A stretch of 62,258 nucleotides of DNA from positions 1 through 62,258 of the forward strand of contig CALLJL010000017.1 in assembly GCA_938092135.1 (NCBI GenBank). Reading direction: 5' to 3'. Positions 36,201-43,996 of the stretch are shown here, piece by piece (the stretch's first letter is position 1; each line of letters begins with the position of its first letter). Source of the DNA: an uncultured bacterium (GTDB lineage Bacteria > Acidobacteriota > Aminicenantia > Aminicenantales > CALLJL01). The translations under genes and the position numbers were made by a program. A model generated the notes under the pieces. The model was not told the DNA's origin. It ran no database searches and saw only the letters and a program-made list of their open reading frames with translations.

Positions 36201-36966
36201 AAACGGAGTTGATTTTATAAGGGATAGCTACAGTTTAGGTATTACTGATTATGTCTACATAGGCGATCTTGACGGAGGCCTCTGGCGACTCGATTTAACC
36301 TCTGGTAACACCAATAGCTGGAAGATGACCCGAATATATCAAGACCGATGCCTCTACCCTATCATTACTAAACCGGAAATTTGGGTTAGAATGTCCAGTG
36401 GCGGACAAGAATATCCCCGTCTCTATTTTGGAACTGGAGGCCACGATAAAGCCCCGGCCGATAGAACCTATTCTTTCCTTTGTTGCTATGATGATGGAAA
36501 AAGACCTCAAGTAGAATGGTTTATTGGCGATGAAAAAGAAGTAGGCTTACCAATAAGTAAAAAAGCAGGTAATCTCGAGCCAGGAGAAAAGATTTGGGCA
36601 GATCCAGTAATTTCAGATTATATTATTTATTTTACCACGTTAAAAGGCAGCATTGAGGCATCTGATCCATGTCAGAATTTAGGTGATTTCGGACGTCTTT
36701 ACGCTCGCTTTGTTCAGGCAGGAATGGGTGTTCCCCTTGCGGGCAGCGCCTTAAAAAGTGAAAGGGGAAATCCCATCGAATATTTAAATCTAGCCAGCAA
36801 GGCCAGGACAGCGGTTACATTGGGCGAAAGACAAAGAGTTAGTGGCCTGATGAAAAGAGAAGTCTATGTTCAGGAATATGATTCGACCGTTGAAAAGCTT
36901 GAACAGCCCGTAGGGGCCTTATTAAGAATAAAATCATGGCGCGAAATATTTAAAATAATTAGATAA
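33250..36966 (+). CDS. PilY1-like tip adhesin with N-terminal FG-GAP calcium repeats
   Basis: The 1238-residue protein has a signal peptide (about 9-27). Its N-terminal part carries six FG-GAP/VCBS-type calcium loops at about 93-101, 160-168, 233-241, 299-307, 352-360 and 425-433 (for example DFDGDNQPD, DIDRDGDID). The C-terminal part (about 720-1150) is the PilY1 beta-propeller: STPVVVGPP, VYVGANDGMLHCFDA, AYVDSSPSVSDVY and YIGDLDGGLWRLDLTSG. In place of the acidic calcium loop that usually precedes GDLxGxLWR there is a degenerate stretch. AAGGAG precedes ATG-ATG at 33250. PilY1 proteins sit at the pilus tip and control extension and adhesion. An integrin-like FG-GAP propeller in place of the common von Willebrand A domain is noteworthy. 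Confidence 0.85.
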   Translation: MMRTKNILRINCLLIISTAFLLMKFSGQETLPCQEYKSSFIENFNTIRFKDAANSSVANWPPGPVHLNYLGANFEVTQPSGLGAFIYVCASGDFDGDNQPDLVGLDIAKDANYSLKLIRNMFNDADGDGIDDDNIIYRVDNTKIFDQGLVVGPASITAGDYNGDGLLDFFFYKNRTDSFSYNDFVACMYINQGTKYDPIYYPRNDPRNLNFTDKFMKAGIYCNWAANHLCSVDIDRDGDIDILVASQDKIFLIRNPGKENFFLDRWEISELNYDQRTGYKAPAPKGYTDRGTSAVAAADFDLDGDVDVIAGSVNAWPYLVYYQNDGTGRFIRSEIPIPYDYCTGTVALAVTDFKKDGRPDIFGATDRWNAGNQARMWIFKNMGRQEKQDEEGNIYYEITWNFICLNKCQPIIPPFYDVDLCTMVDYDSDGDMDLILADANHSGNYYLMINKLAGVYNLYGEAISLNVTNLNPREYSITKARISFINQGVWGSSSGLKIEFYLTNDGGLHWEHYRTFEGSDIMPFNENNDYWHTFSSFGADLRWKAILSAPEDQMEEYTGASFDTPVIRNLKIEYIYVGRKEYSRSSVATSIQLKEGVNRKLIIAASFIYPGWDGHLRAYDVTNMSPAKTTYSTLRKVSVSDLSSPTGRWMAEGVELLWDAGDLLKMRDPNSRIIYTAINPNRPNPGPLERIDFTVQNADLLGPFLNDYQNDPKGLILFVRGADRHWKLGDINHSTPVVVGPPEEDPSVMGNGYAEFKQEYSSRRKVIYVGANDGMLHCFDALSGEELWGFIPYNLLPALKEMWPVDKNKGIRYFKRRAYVDSSPSVSDVYINGQWRTVLICGQGEGYGQAPDGQSDIRNNFYYYYFALDITDPLDPKPLWEFAGERIRGQGKNYYLTNGQTWSVPYIAKVNLLEGPTWVAFMGSGYVHPSDFGYAAYIGNSLAAVRISDGKILWSYRITDLNSEDKKLSGNPFPNIYVSLPGSPNGVDFIRDSYSLGITDYVYIGDLDGGLWRLDLTSGNTNSWKMTRIYQDRCLYPIITKPEIWVRMSSGGQEYPRLYFGTGGHDKAPADRTYSFLCCYDDGKRPQVEWFIGDEKEVGLPISKKAGNLEPGEKIWADPVISDYIIYFTTLKGSIEASDPCQNLGDFGRLYARFVQAGMGVPLAGSALKSERGNPIEYLNLASKARTAVTLGERQRVSGLMKREVYVQEYDSTVEKLEQPVGALLRIKSWREIFKIIR

Positions 36967-37035
36967 AAATGATTCAAAAACTTTATCTGAAATTAAGCAT
37001 AAAAGATAAATTGTAATTAAGTACGTTTTTAATTC

Positions 37036-38037
37036 TTAATTGATTTTTAAGACGGCTGCTCCATTAATCATTCCTTTTTTCAATTGAAGAAGAGCTTCGT
37101 TGGCCTTCTCGAGGGAAAAAACTTGAACCGTAGTTTTCACGGGTATTCTGGAGGCTATTTCAAGAAATTCCTGACCATCCTGACGAGTCGAATTGGCGAC
37201 ACTCCTTAGCATTTTCTCATGATAAAGATGCTTTTCATAATTAAGCGAGGGAATTGACGTCATGCTTATACCGGCCAGAACAACTGTTCCTCCTTTATCT
37301 ATTATTTCCAAAGCCCGGGGAACAAGCTCGCCTGCCGGGGCAAAAATAATGGCCGCCTGAGCCTGCATGGGCGGCTTGTCGGCGGCAGTTCCAGCCCAAA
37401 AGGCACCCATTCTGAGAGCCATCTGACGATGGGCTTGGCTACGGGAAAAGACAAGAACCTTGCAGCCCCAGTAAAGGGCAACCTGAATCGTCAAATGGGC
37501 CGATGCACCAAAGCCAAAAAGAGCCAGAGTCTCTCCGGGCTTTATCTGGCTCAAACGCAAAGCTCGATAGCCAATGATACCAGCGCATAGAAGGGGAGCC
37601 AAATTAACAGCTTCCTCTTTTTTCGTTAAGGTATAGACAAAATCTTCAGGAGCGACTATGTATTCACCATATCCCCCATTGACATGATAGCCCGTAAAGC
37701 GGGCTTGCAAACAAAGGTTTTCCCTGCCGGATAAACAGAAAGAGCACTGGCCACAGGTTGAATAAAGCCAGGCTACGCCGACCCTATCACCGATCTTGAG
37801 ATTTGAACAGAGGGACCCCAACTCAACCACCTGACCGACGACCTGATGCCCGGGAATAATAGGTAATTTCCCTTGAGAAAGATCGCCCTCTATGGTGTGT
37901 AAATCCGTGTGGCAGAGGCCACAGGCTTCAACTTTGATTAAAACTTCTTTTTCGCCTGGGGAGGGTTTTTCCATCTCCTGAAGTTTGAGAGGTGCGGTTT
38001 CAATGGGTGCGATCTTTTTTAAAACCATTGCCTTCAT
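37036..38037 (-). CDS. Zinc-dependent alcohol dehydrogenase family protein
   Basis: The 333-residue MDR protein has catalytic-zinc residues Cys42 (CGLCHTD) and His64 (PGHQ), and structural-zinc cysteines at 95, 98, 101 and 109. A Rossmann region follows at about 165-200 (LALFGFGASAHLTIQVA). The common GHE motif is GHQ, and the nucleotide-binding GxGxxG reads GFGASA; both occur in a known subfamily of bacterial zinc alcohol dehydrogenases. It probably interconverts alcohols and aldehydes with NAD(H) or NADP(H). AAGGAG is well placed before the ATG. It is transcribed alone and converges with the pilus operon. Confidence 0.88.
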   Translation of the reverse strand: MKAMVLKKIAPIETAPLKLQEMEKPSPGEKEVLIKVEACGLCHTDLHTIEGDLSQGKLPIIPGHQVVGQVVELGSLCSNLKIGDRVGVAWLYSTCGQCSFCLSGRENLCLQARFTGYHVNGGYGEYIVAPEDFVYTLTKKEEAVNLAPLLCAGIIGYRALRLSQIKPGETLALFGFGASAHLTIQVALYWGCKVLVFSRSQAHRQMALRMGAFWAGTAADKPPMQAQAAIIFAPAGELVPRALEIIDKGGTVVLAGISMTSIPSLNYEKHLYHEKMLRSVANSTRQDGQEFLEIASRIPVKTTVQVFSLEKANEALLQLKKGMINGAAVLKIN

Positions 38038-38235
38038 ATGAAGCTCCTTATAATAGAGAAAATGCTGAAATCAAAATTAAGATCCCCTTTCAAAAATCCC
38101 TACTTCTTTTGATTTTTTCAAATCCCGGCTTCCCAGCCTCTTGACACTGTTTCTATTTTTAAAGCATACCTTGAGGCAATAAAAGTTTTGTTCTTCTTTT
38201 TATCCAAAATCAAATCTCTTTAGATTAGTTTCAAG

Positions 38236-38700
38236 CTAACTTTTACTTTTTTCTTTTATGGTATAACGGCTGCATTTATCACAAAAACCAAATATTTGCA
38301 AAGAATATTTGGACAGTTTAAAACCAAAATAATGACTTATAGCTTCAAGTTCTTCCCTCAGCTTTTCTTCTTTAAACTCCTTAACCAGACCACAGGTTAA
38401 GCAAATAAGATGCCCATGAATAGCCCCAGGCGTGTCCGGTTCAAAATGACTGTGCTTTTCGCCTAAATCTTCAGAGCGGGCCAGTCCAGTTTCTACAAAA
38501 AGGTTCAGGGTTCGATAAATCGTCGCCAGCGAAATCTTGTACCCCTTTTTCTTTAAACTCCTATAGATATCGGCAGCATTACGATGAATCTCGGGGTGTC
38601 GATGGATTTCTTCCCAAATAATTTCCCTAGATCGAGTTAAACGTAATCCACGACGTCGAAGGACAGAGCCAAAATTCTTAGAATCGGCCTTAATCTTCAC
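38236..38700 (-). CDS. Fur/PerR-family metal-dependent repressor
   Basis: The 154-residue protein has a winged-helix N-terminus (LRLTRSREIIWEEI, then SLATIYRTLNLFVETGL) and the metal region HSHFEPD, GHLICLTCG with Cys100-Cys103, and FCDKCS with Cys140-Cys143, the structural zinc pairs. It could be a Fur, PerR or Zur type; this cannot be settled by eye. It starts with GTG, whose last bases form the TGA stop of the yprB-like gene (GTGA overlap). It is therefore third in a yjbQ-yprB-fur transcript rather than under its own promoter. No operator-like palindrome is seen. Confidence 0.85.
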   Translation of the reverse strand: MKIKADSKNFGSVLRRRGLRLTRSREIIWEEIHRHPEIHRNAADIYRSLKKKGYKISLATIYRTLNLFVETGLARSEDLGEKHSHFEPDTPGAIHGHLICLTCGLVKEFKEEKLREELEAISHYFGFKLSKYSLQIFGFCDKCSRYTIKEKSKS

Positions 38701-40025
38701 TCAAATAACTTTCTTTTTTGAATCTTCATCTCGAGGCGTTTTAACCGTCTGAGAAAATCAAGCTCATAAGTTCGTGATATACCCCGAGCTAAGGATAGGC
38801 CCTCTTCGGCCAGTTGCTTAGCCCGCTCATAATCGTGGCAGCAATGTTCATAGTACATAGCAAGTTCCCTAAAGCAGAAAAGCTTTCCCGCTGGCGCCAT
38901 TTCTTGCCAGAGAGCTACGGCTCTTGCCCACTGTCGATTCCTTTTCCAATGCCAGGCCAGCTTTTTTTTAAGATTGAAGGCCAAAGTTTCGGGCACCCCC
39001 TGTTCTAAGGCCTTTTCAAGAAGTTTGAAGGAGCTTTCAATCTCGCCGGCCGCTTCAAGAATTCGGGCAAGACCGATAAGATCTGAGCTATCGATTTCTT
39101 CTTCATAGGCGCAGCTATTTATAAGATCAGCAGCAGCTATTATTATGCCGAGAAGCGAGAGAATATCTTGTTGATTGTGCTCCAGAACCGGTTCAATAAA
39201 GGAAAAATGGCCGCTTCTTAGATAACTAAAATAACGAAGCGGAACTTCCGAAGAGGGAATGTCTTCCCAGCGAGGGGCGCGAAGAATCTGTTGGGCTAAG
39301 TTACTTAGGCGACAGCTTTCATGCTTGTGCTTCCAGAGCTGACGGGCGGCAAAAATGAAATCAAGATGAGGTAAATCGGCCAGTGGAAAGGGCAACCGGT
39401 AAAGGGTAAAACGGGTTTCAAGGATGGGGAGATCAAATCCTTTGCCATTAAAGCTGACAATTGAATCAAAGGCCGCGGAGTGGAGGAAACGACTAACTTC
39501 CTCAATCATAGCTTCCTCTTCAGCCGGCTCGCCGAGAAAGAACTGACGGATTTCAAAGCTTTTTTCACCAAAATAACCAAAGCCAATAAGAAAAGGAATA
39601 ACCCCAACCCCACCTGAAAGGCCGGTCGTTTCAAGGTCAAGGAAAAGGGCTGAAGAAAGATCAAGAGTCTTAAAGTTTTCATCGCGGCTTAGAAGAGCCA
39701 GAATTTTCCCTTCAATTTTAAGTCCTTGGCCTATTTTAACTTGGCCATAATGGCAATCAAGGGAAAAACTATTTTCAAATATTTTAAAGCCAGAAATCTT
39801 AGTTTTTCCGGGCTCGATTTCAAACCAATCTTCATTTTTTTCATCGTCTGGATGACTTTTTCGGACCTTAGCTTCTCGGGCCAGAGCCAAAAGCTTTTCG
39901 AGCTTTTCCTTTAAGGAAAGGGTTTGGTCATTAGCTAAGGAAGACCAGGAATGGCGAATTATTTCTCCCCGAGTCTTGGCTTTATTTTTTCTATCCTCAC
40001 CAAAATTGTTTTCCTCACCCATCAT
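38697..40025 (-). CDS. YprB-type RNase H-like exonuclease with helical repeat tail
   Basis: The 442-residue protein contains a DEDD-type ribonuclease-H-like domain (YprB, PF13482). The acidic triad regions are FLDLETTGLSGG, SFNGKGFDLPIL and HNQQDILSL. The last 120 residues are TPR/SEL-like helices (LIGLARILEAAGEIESSFKL, MYYEHCCHDYERAKQLAEEG). A longer reading from 40085 is possible, but the ATG at 40025 lies one base after the YjbQ stop and is preferred. It probably acts on nucleic acid ends; the substrate is unknown. The fused tail suggests partner binding. Confidence 0.78.
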   Translation of the reverse strand: MMGEENNFGEDRKNKAKTRGEIIRHSWSSLANDQTLSLKEKLEKLLALAREAKVRKSHPDDEKNEDWFEIEPGKTKISGFKIFENSFSLDCHYGQVKIGQGLKIEGKILALLSRDENFKTLDLSSALFLDLETTGLSGGVGVIPFLIGFGYFGEKSFEIRQFFLGEPAEEEAMIEEVSRFLHSAAFDSIVSFNGKGFDLPILETRFTLYRLPFPLADLPHLDFIFAARQLWKHKHESCRLSNLAQQILRAPRWEDIPSSEVPLRYFSYLRSGHFSFIEPVLEHNQQDILSLLGIIIAAADLINSCAYEEEIDSSDLIGLARILEAAGEIESSFKLLEKALEQGVPETLAFNLKKKLAWHWKRNRQWARAVALWQEMAPAGKLFCFRELAMYYEHCCHDYERAKQLAEEGLSLARGISRTYELDFLRRLKRLEMKIQKRKLFE

Positions 40026-40026
40026 T

Positions 40027-40446
40027 TTACTCGCCAATAAATTGAAGAATGACCTTTCTTGTCCGCGGCCGGTTATCAAAATCAATAAAAATTATCTGCT
40101 GCCACGTTCCAAGCTCAAGTCGCCCATCGGTAAAAGGGATGGTTAAAGAAGGGCCGATTAGGGCATGGCGAACATGAGCATAACCATTACCATCGCCCCA
40201 CCGTTTATCGTGCTGATAGGAAATATCATGGGGAATAAGGCGTTCCAGGGCTGAGGAAAGATCATGAACAAGGCCAGGCTCATATTCGATTGTGGTCAAA
40301 GCGGCCGTTGATCCTGGAACAAAAAGAGTAACAATTCCATTTTTGAGTCGACTGGCAGTAAGCCGCTGGTCAACCGGCCCGGTTAAATCCTTAATTTCAT
40401 TATTTCCTTTGGTCGTAAAGGTTATTTCATCTTTAATAATTTTCAT
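40027..40446 (-). CDS. YjbQ-family protein (secondary thiamine-phosphate synthase-like)
   Basis: The 139-residue protein matches UPF0047/YjbQ throughout: LFVPGSTAALTTIEYEPGL, then HDKRWGDGNGYAHVRHALIG, and GTWQQIIFIDFDNRPRTRK at the end. The conserved histidines and the GTWQ motif form the family's active-site cleft. Weak thiamine-phosphate synthase activity was reported for the E. coli member. The main role is uncertain. It heads a three-gene minus-strand operon with a good promoter at 40481-40509. Confidence 0.88.
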   Translation of the reverse strand: MKIIKDEITFTTKGNNEIKDLTGPVDQRLTASRLKNGIVTLFVPGSTAALTTIEYEPGLVHDLSSALERLIPHDISYQHDKRWGDGNGYAHVRHALIGPSLTIPFTDGRLELGTWQQIIFIDFDNRPRTRKVILQFIGE

Positions 40447-40480
40447 GGCTCTTTAATTTTGACCCATCTACCCGATTTTT

Positions 40481-40509
40481 ATGATAATCGATTCCAGCCT
40501 GATTTGCAA
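40481..40509 (-). promoter_or_regulatory. Promoter of the yjbQ-yprB-fur operon
   Basis: Read on the minus strand, TTGCAA (40509-40504), 17 bp, then TATCAT (40486-40481). The predicted leader is about 28 nt. It is back to back with the plus-strand promoter at 40568-40596. Confidence 0.5.
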
Positions 40510-40567
40510 TGAAAGCGAAAAAAGAATTGATTGCCTTGGAAGAGATAATTCGAATAAAAGGCTTCAC

Positions 40568-40596
40568 TTGACCCTGAAGGTCAATTTCGATAGATT
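40568..40596 (+). promoter_or_regulatory. Promoter of the HEAT/HD-GYP pair
   Basis: TTGACC (40568-40573), 17 bp, then TAGATT (40591-40596). The ATG is at 40625. GAGGTGAG lies in the leader but about 16 nt from the ATG, too far for a normal ribosome-binding site. Confidence 0.45.
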
Positions 40597-40624
40597 GGAT
40601 GAGGTGAGTTTTTAATTTCTTAAA

Positions 40625-42364
40625 ATGATTAATTTGAGGGAAAATTCTCCTTCAACGGAAAGACCATTAGAGAAAGAAATCCGCGATTTAATTCTTCTTT
40701 TTACCAAAACAAACAGGGCCTTTAAGATTTTCCCTCCAGATCATATTACCGTTAAACAACTCATCTCTGATTTCTACCAGCACCTTACCTCCTTTTTGGA
40801 AAAACATAATAACCTCGACTTATTTGTAGGTGAAAATTATTTCGAGTTTATGGGTGAAAAAATTTTTGAAGATGAGGATGTGGCTCATAGTCTTCCCTTT
40901 TTCTTCTTTCGCGATGGATTGCAACGCCTTTCCTTTCACCGGGGTATAAAGGAAGTGGAACTTTATCTTTTTTTTAAAACCCTTAAAGAAGTAGCCTCCC
41001 AGAGACCAGGAGAAGCTGATATTGTCTCGGCCTTATGGGAAAGGAATTTTGAAAATATTAGCTTCTATGCGCCTGATGAATTTATTATTGAAAAAATCGC
41101 TTCCGGACGACCATTGCCCGAATATCAGGTTAATCCCGAGGAGCTTTTCTCCGGAAAAATTGAACTAACCGAAGAAGATAGAAAAGCCATTGAAAGATGG
41201 CAATTGAAACAGGAAGCAATTGAGGCTGCTGAAAAAGACATGTCTGCGGAAGCTGGGGAGGAGACTGAAATAAAAGAAGAAGAATGGAGAACTGTGGAAT
41301 TTATTATCCATAGTTATCGCGAACTTCCCCAAGATGAAGAACTTGCTCGCTTAATGCTCGAGATTTTCTATCTCGAAGACCGTCCCGATCAATTACCTTC
41401 AATCAAGACATCGCTTCATCAGGTCTATAAAGAGCTTATCCAGGCTGGCAAAATTGCGGCCATAACTTCCTTTCTTCGAGATTTAATTTCATTAAAACAA
41501 ATCTTTAGCTCCCGAGAGCCCCAAAAAGAAGAGCTTATTGAGAAATTTTTAGTCGAAATAGGGGAAGAAGATTATCCTGATCTTATCCGTTCTCTTTATT
41601 TTTCCTGTGGCGAAGCCATAAAAAAACAGGATTGGTTTGACTTTTTTAATCTACTCGGACAGCCCGCCCTGAATTACCTGGCCTCAATTTATGATTATTA
41701 CCAAGTAGAACCCCCCTCTTTTCTTGATGAAATTTCAATGAGCCTCTTAGATAAATGGGCTGCCCATGAGCCCGAAGATTTAATGAAAATAGCCGGGGAA
41801 TCAAGGCCTTATTTAACTCGATTAATTATTCGAGCTTTAGGCCGTCACTCGAACCGCCAGGTTATCTCTTTTATAAGCGGCTTTATCCGTTCAGGCCAGC
41901 CTATTCTCCGTCGAGAAGCTCTTGAAACTCTTTCTCTTCTCGAATCGGCCATGGCCCAAAAGATAATGTTAGGTTACTTATATGATCCGAACGAAGAAAT
42001 AAGGATTGCAGCCGCTAGAATTATGAAGGTAACAGATGAAACGATTTTAGATAATTTACTCAAACTAGCCAAAATTAGTTATCTCAAAAAAAAATCAGAC
42101 CGAGAAATTGAGGCTATTTTTGTAGCTTTAGCTCGAACCAGCCATCTGAAAGTAAAAAAATATTTTCAAGAAATTTTTCGGCATTCCTGGTTTTTAAGGC
42201 CAAAAATTAAAAAAATTGCTAAGCTGGCTATTGAAGTTCTGAAAAATGTCCCAAATCAACAGGCCAAAGAGCTCCTCCAGGAAGTTAGAGAAAAAGGCCG
42301 AGGCCAGCTGAGAAAATATTGCCAAGCGGCATTAAAAAAACTAAATCAAAAGGAAATTTTTTAA
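40625..42364 (+). CDS. HEAT-repeat protein with signalling-type N-terminal domain
   Basis: The 579-residue cytoplasmic protein has a mixed N-terminal domain (about 10-125), an acidic linker (about 190-220) and a C-terminal alpha-solenoid (about 385-575) with HEAT-like units such as RREALETLSLLES and EEIRIAAARIMK. The N-terminal domain (TKTNRAFKIFPPDH, LDLFVGENYFEFMGEKIFED, RDGLQRLSFHRGIKEVELY) appears related, by eye, to the N-terminus of the next protein. There is no enzyme motif. It lies 2 nt before the HD-GYP gene, so the two are coupled. A scaffold or sensor for the phosphodiesterase is plausible. Confidence 0.7.
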   Translation: MINLRENSPSTERPLEKEIRDLILLFTKTNRAFKIFPPDHITVKQLISDFYQHLTSFLEKHNNLDLFVGENYFEFMGEKIFEDEDVAHSLPFFFFRDGLQRLSFHRGIKEVELYLFFKTLKEVASQRPGEADIVSALWERNFENISFYAPDEFIIEKIASGRPLPEYQVNPEELFSGKIELTEEDRKAIERWQLKQEAIEAAEKDMSAEAGEETEIKEEEWRTVEFIIHSYRELPQDEELARLMLEIFYLEDRPDQLPSIKTSLHQVYKELIQAGKIAAITSFLRDLISLKQIFSSREPQKEELIEKFLVEIGEEDYPDLIRSLYFSCGEAIKKQDWFDFFNLLGQPALNYLASIYDYYQVEPPSFLDEISMSLLDKWAAHEPEDLMKIAGESRPYLTRLIIRALGRHSNRQVISFISGFIRSGQPILRREALETLSLLESAMAQKIMLGYLYDPNEEIRIAAARIMKVTDETILDNLLKLAKISYLKKKSDREIEAIFVALARTSHLKVKKYFQEIFRHSWFLRPKIKKIAKLAIEVLKNVPNQQAKELLQEVREKGRGQLRKYCQAALKKLNQKEIF

Positions 42365-42366
42365 AA

Positions 42367-43809
42367 ATGGAACATACTACCAACCTTTATCCTACCGAAA
42401 TCATTAAAGAAATTCATCAGGCCGGAGTAGAAATAATCGTTCGCTTCCATAGCCTTTTAAAGCTGGGCCGACTTTATTCCATCAATAATATTCTCTTCAC
42501 GGAACAGCTTGAACTGCTTCATCGGAGGATTAAAGAAAACTGCAAACAAGAACCAGCCAGCCTTAAAATCAAAGAAGGTACTTTCTTCTTCCGAAATATA
42601 AGGCTCCGTTTTATTTTTGCCAACTATCCGGCTTTCAAGACCGTTCTTCAGGAATTATCTAAACGGGAGTTGGCTGTCATCCATTTTTACCCTGAACTGA
42701 CCATCGAGGAGCTCAAGAACTTTTTGGCTTGTTTTCTCCAGTCCGAAACTTTCGATCAGCTGTTAAATTGTCTTATCCAAGTGCCCGTTGAGCATGTCAA
42801 GATAGAAAGGGCCTTGGAAGCTATTTCAACCCTTGGAAAAAAAGAAAGGGATCGAGCTTCCGTCAGAATTTATTTTTCCAGCTTGCTCCATCTTAAAGAC
42901 GCCTTTGAATCTGACGATCCCCAGCTGGCCTTCAAGCTCAATACCACCCGTCGATTAATGCAGGCTCTTTTTTCCCATGTAGTGGAAAATGAAGCTTTTA
43001 TCTTTGGTTTAACCAATATTAAAAATTATGATGAATACACCCTTAACCATTCGGTCAATGTTTGTCTACTTTCTATGGCTTTAGGTCGACGCCTCGGGCT
43101 TGACCGAAATGAGCTCATCGAGCTAGGCATCAGTGCCTTTTTCCATGACTTTGGTAAAATTGAAACGCCTAAGGAAATTCTTGACAAACCAAGCCAGCTT
43201 GAACCCCATGAAAGGGCCATTATCGAAAAGCATCCCTATCATGGAGCTGGGACCCTGGCCATCTGGCGGGAAATAAAGGGAATCCCTTTAAGGGCCATTC
43301 ATGTCGCTATGGAACATCATATCAAAGAAGACCTTTCAGGCTATCCCCAGACTTTCAAAAAGAAATCCACACATCTTTTCAGTAAAATTGTTAAAATTGC
43401 TGACTATTTTGATGCGATTACCACCAAAAGGGTTTATCGTCCTAGAGCTTTTACCAGAGAAGAAGCCCTGAGTTTAATGCTTGAATCGGGAAGCCAGGAA
43501 TTTCATCCCTTGCTCCTTCGCGTTTTTGTTCAGATGATGGGAACTTATCCAGTGGGTAGTGTTGTCGCTTTAAATACCGGCGAGATTGGTTTGGTCGTTG
43601 AAACTAACCCTGAACCTTCCTTAGCCTTAAGACCAAAAATTAAAATAATCGCCGATAAAGACGGCCAGCGTATCGATGGACCAATTGTTGATTTAACCGA
43701 AAAAGATCCAGTAACCAAGAAATATGTCCGAACCATCGTCAAAGGCCTTGATCCTCAAAAATACAATATCAAGGTCGCTGACTATTTTATTGCCAGCACT
43801 CTAAAATGA
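42367..43809 (+). CDS. HD-GYP domain protein (probable c-di-GMP phosphodiesterase)
   Basis: The 480-residue protein has an N-terminal domain (about 10-130) shared with the preceding protein, then an HD-GYP domain. His228, HDFGK (His260-Asp261), the KHPYHGA region, MEHH (about 316-319) and GYP at 325-327 are all present, though the usual DGxGYP reads EDLSGYP. KIVKIADYFDAITTKR follows. A 100-residue C-terminal piece with beta pattern ends the protein. The longer reading from 42319 overlaps the upstream gene; the ATG at 42367 is preferred. It probably hydrolyses c-di-GMP, linking it to the PilZ protein and pilus genes in the window. Confidence 0.85.
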   Translation: MEHTTNLYPTEIIKEIHQAGVEIIVRFHSLLKLGRLYSINNILFTEQLELLHRRIKENCKQEPASLKIKEGTFFFRNIRLRFIFANYPAFKTVLQELSKRELAVIHFYPELTIEELKNFLACFLQSETFDQLLNCLIQVPVEHVKIERALEAISTLGKKERDRASVRIYFSSLLHLKDAFESDDPQLAFKLNTTRRLMQALFSHVVENEAFIFGLTNIKNYDEYTLNHSVNVCLLSMALGRRLGLDRNELIELGISAFFHDFGKIETPKEILDKPSQLEPHERAIIEKHPYHGAGTLAIWREIKGIPLRAIHVAMEHHIKEDLSGYPQTFKKKSTHLFSKIVKIADYFDAITTKRVYRPRAFTREEALSLMLESGSQEFHPLLLRVFVQMMGTYPVGSVVALNTGEIGLVVETNPEPSLALRPKIKIIADKDGQRIDGPIVDLTEKDPVTKKYVRTIVKGLDPQKYNIKVADYFIASTLK

Positions 43810-43934
43810 GAATTAAGGGAATTTATCTTTAACTCTTAAAAAAAGATGATTTCAGAGAATAAGACAATTTTCGGCATCCAAAGATTTTAACATGAACAAT
43901 GAAACTAATTGCGGTTTAAAACGCCATTTTAAAC

Positions 43935-43963
43935 TTGAAATTATAAAAAAATTTTTATATAAT
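43935..43963 (+). promoter_or_regulatory. Sigma70-type promoter of the disulfide oxidoreductase gene
   Basis: TTGAAA (43935-43940), 17 bp, then consensus TATAAT (43958-43963). AAAGGAGAG lies just before the ATG at 43997. Confidence 0.65.
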
Positions 43964-43996
43964 ATGAGTCAATTCAATTTTCTAAAGGAGAGATAA

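Noticed and set aside
36967..37036. Inverted repeat AATTAAG/CTTAATT between PilY1 and the alcohol dehydrogenase
   Set aside because: It runs into the stop codon of the dehydrogenase gene and is pure low-complexity sequence.
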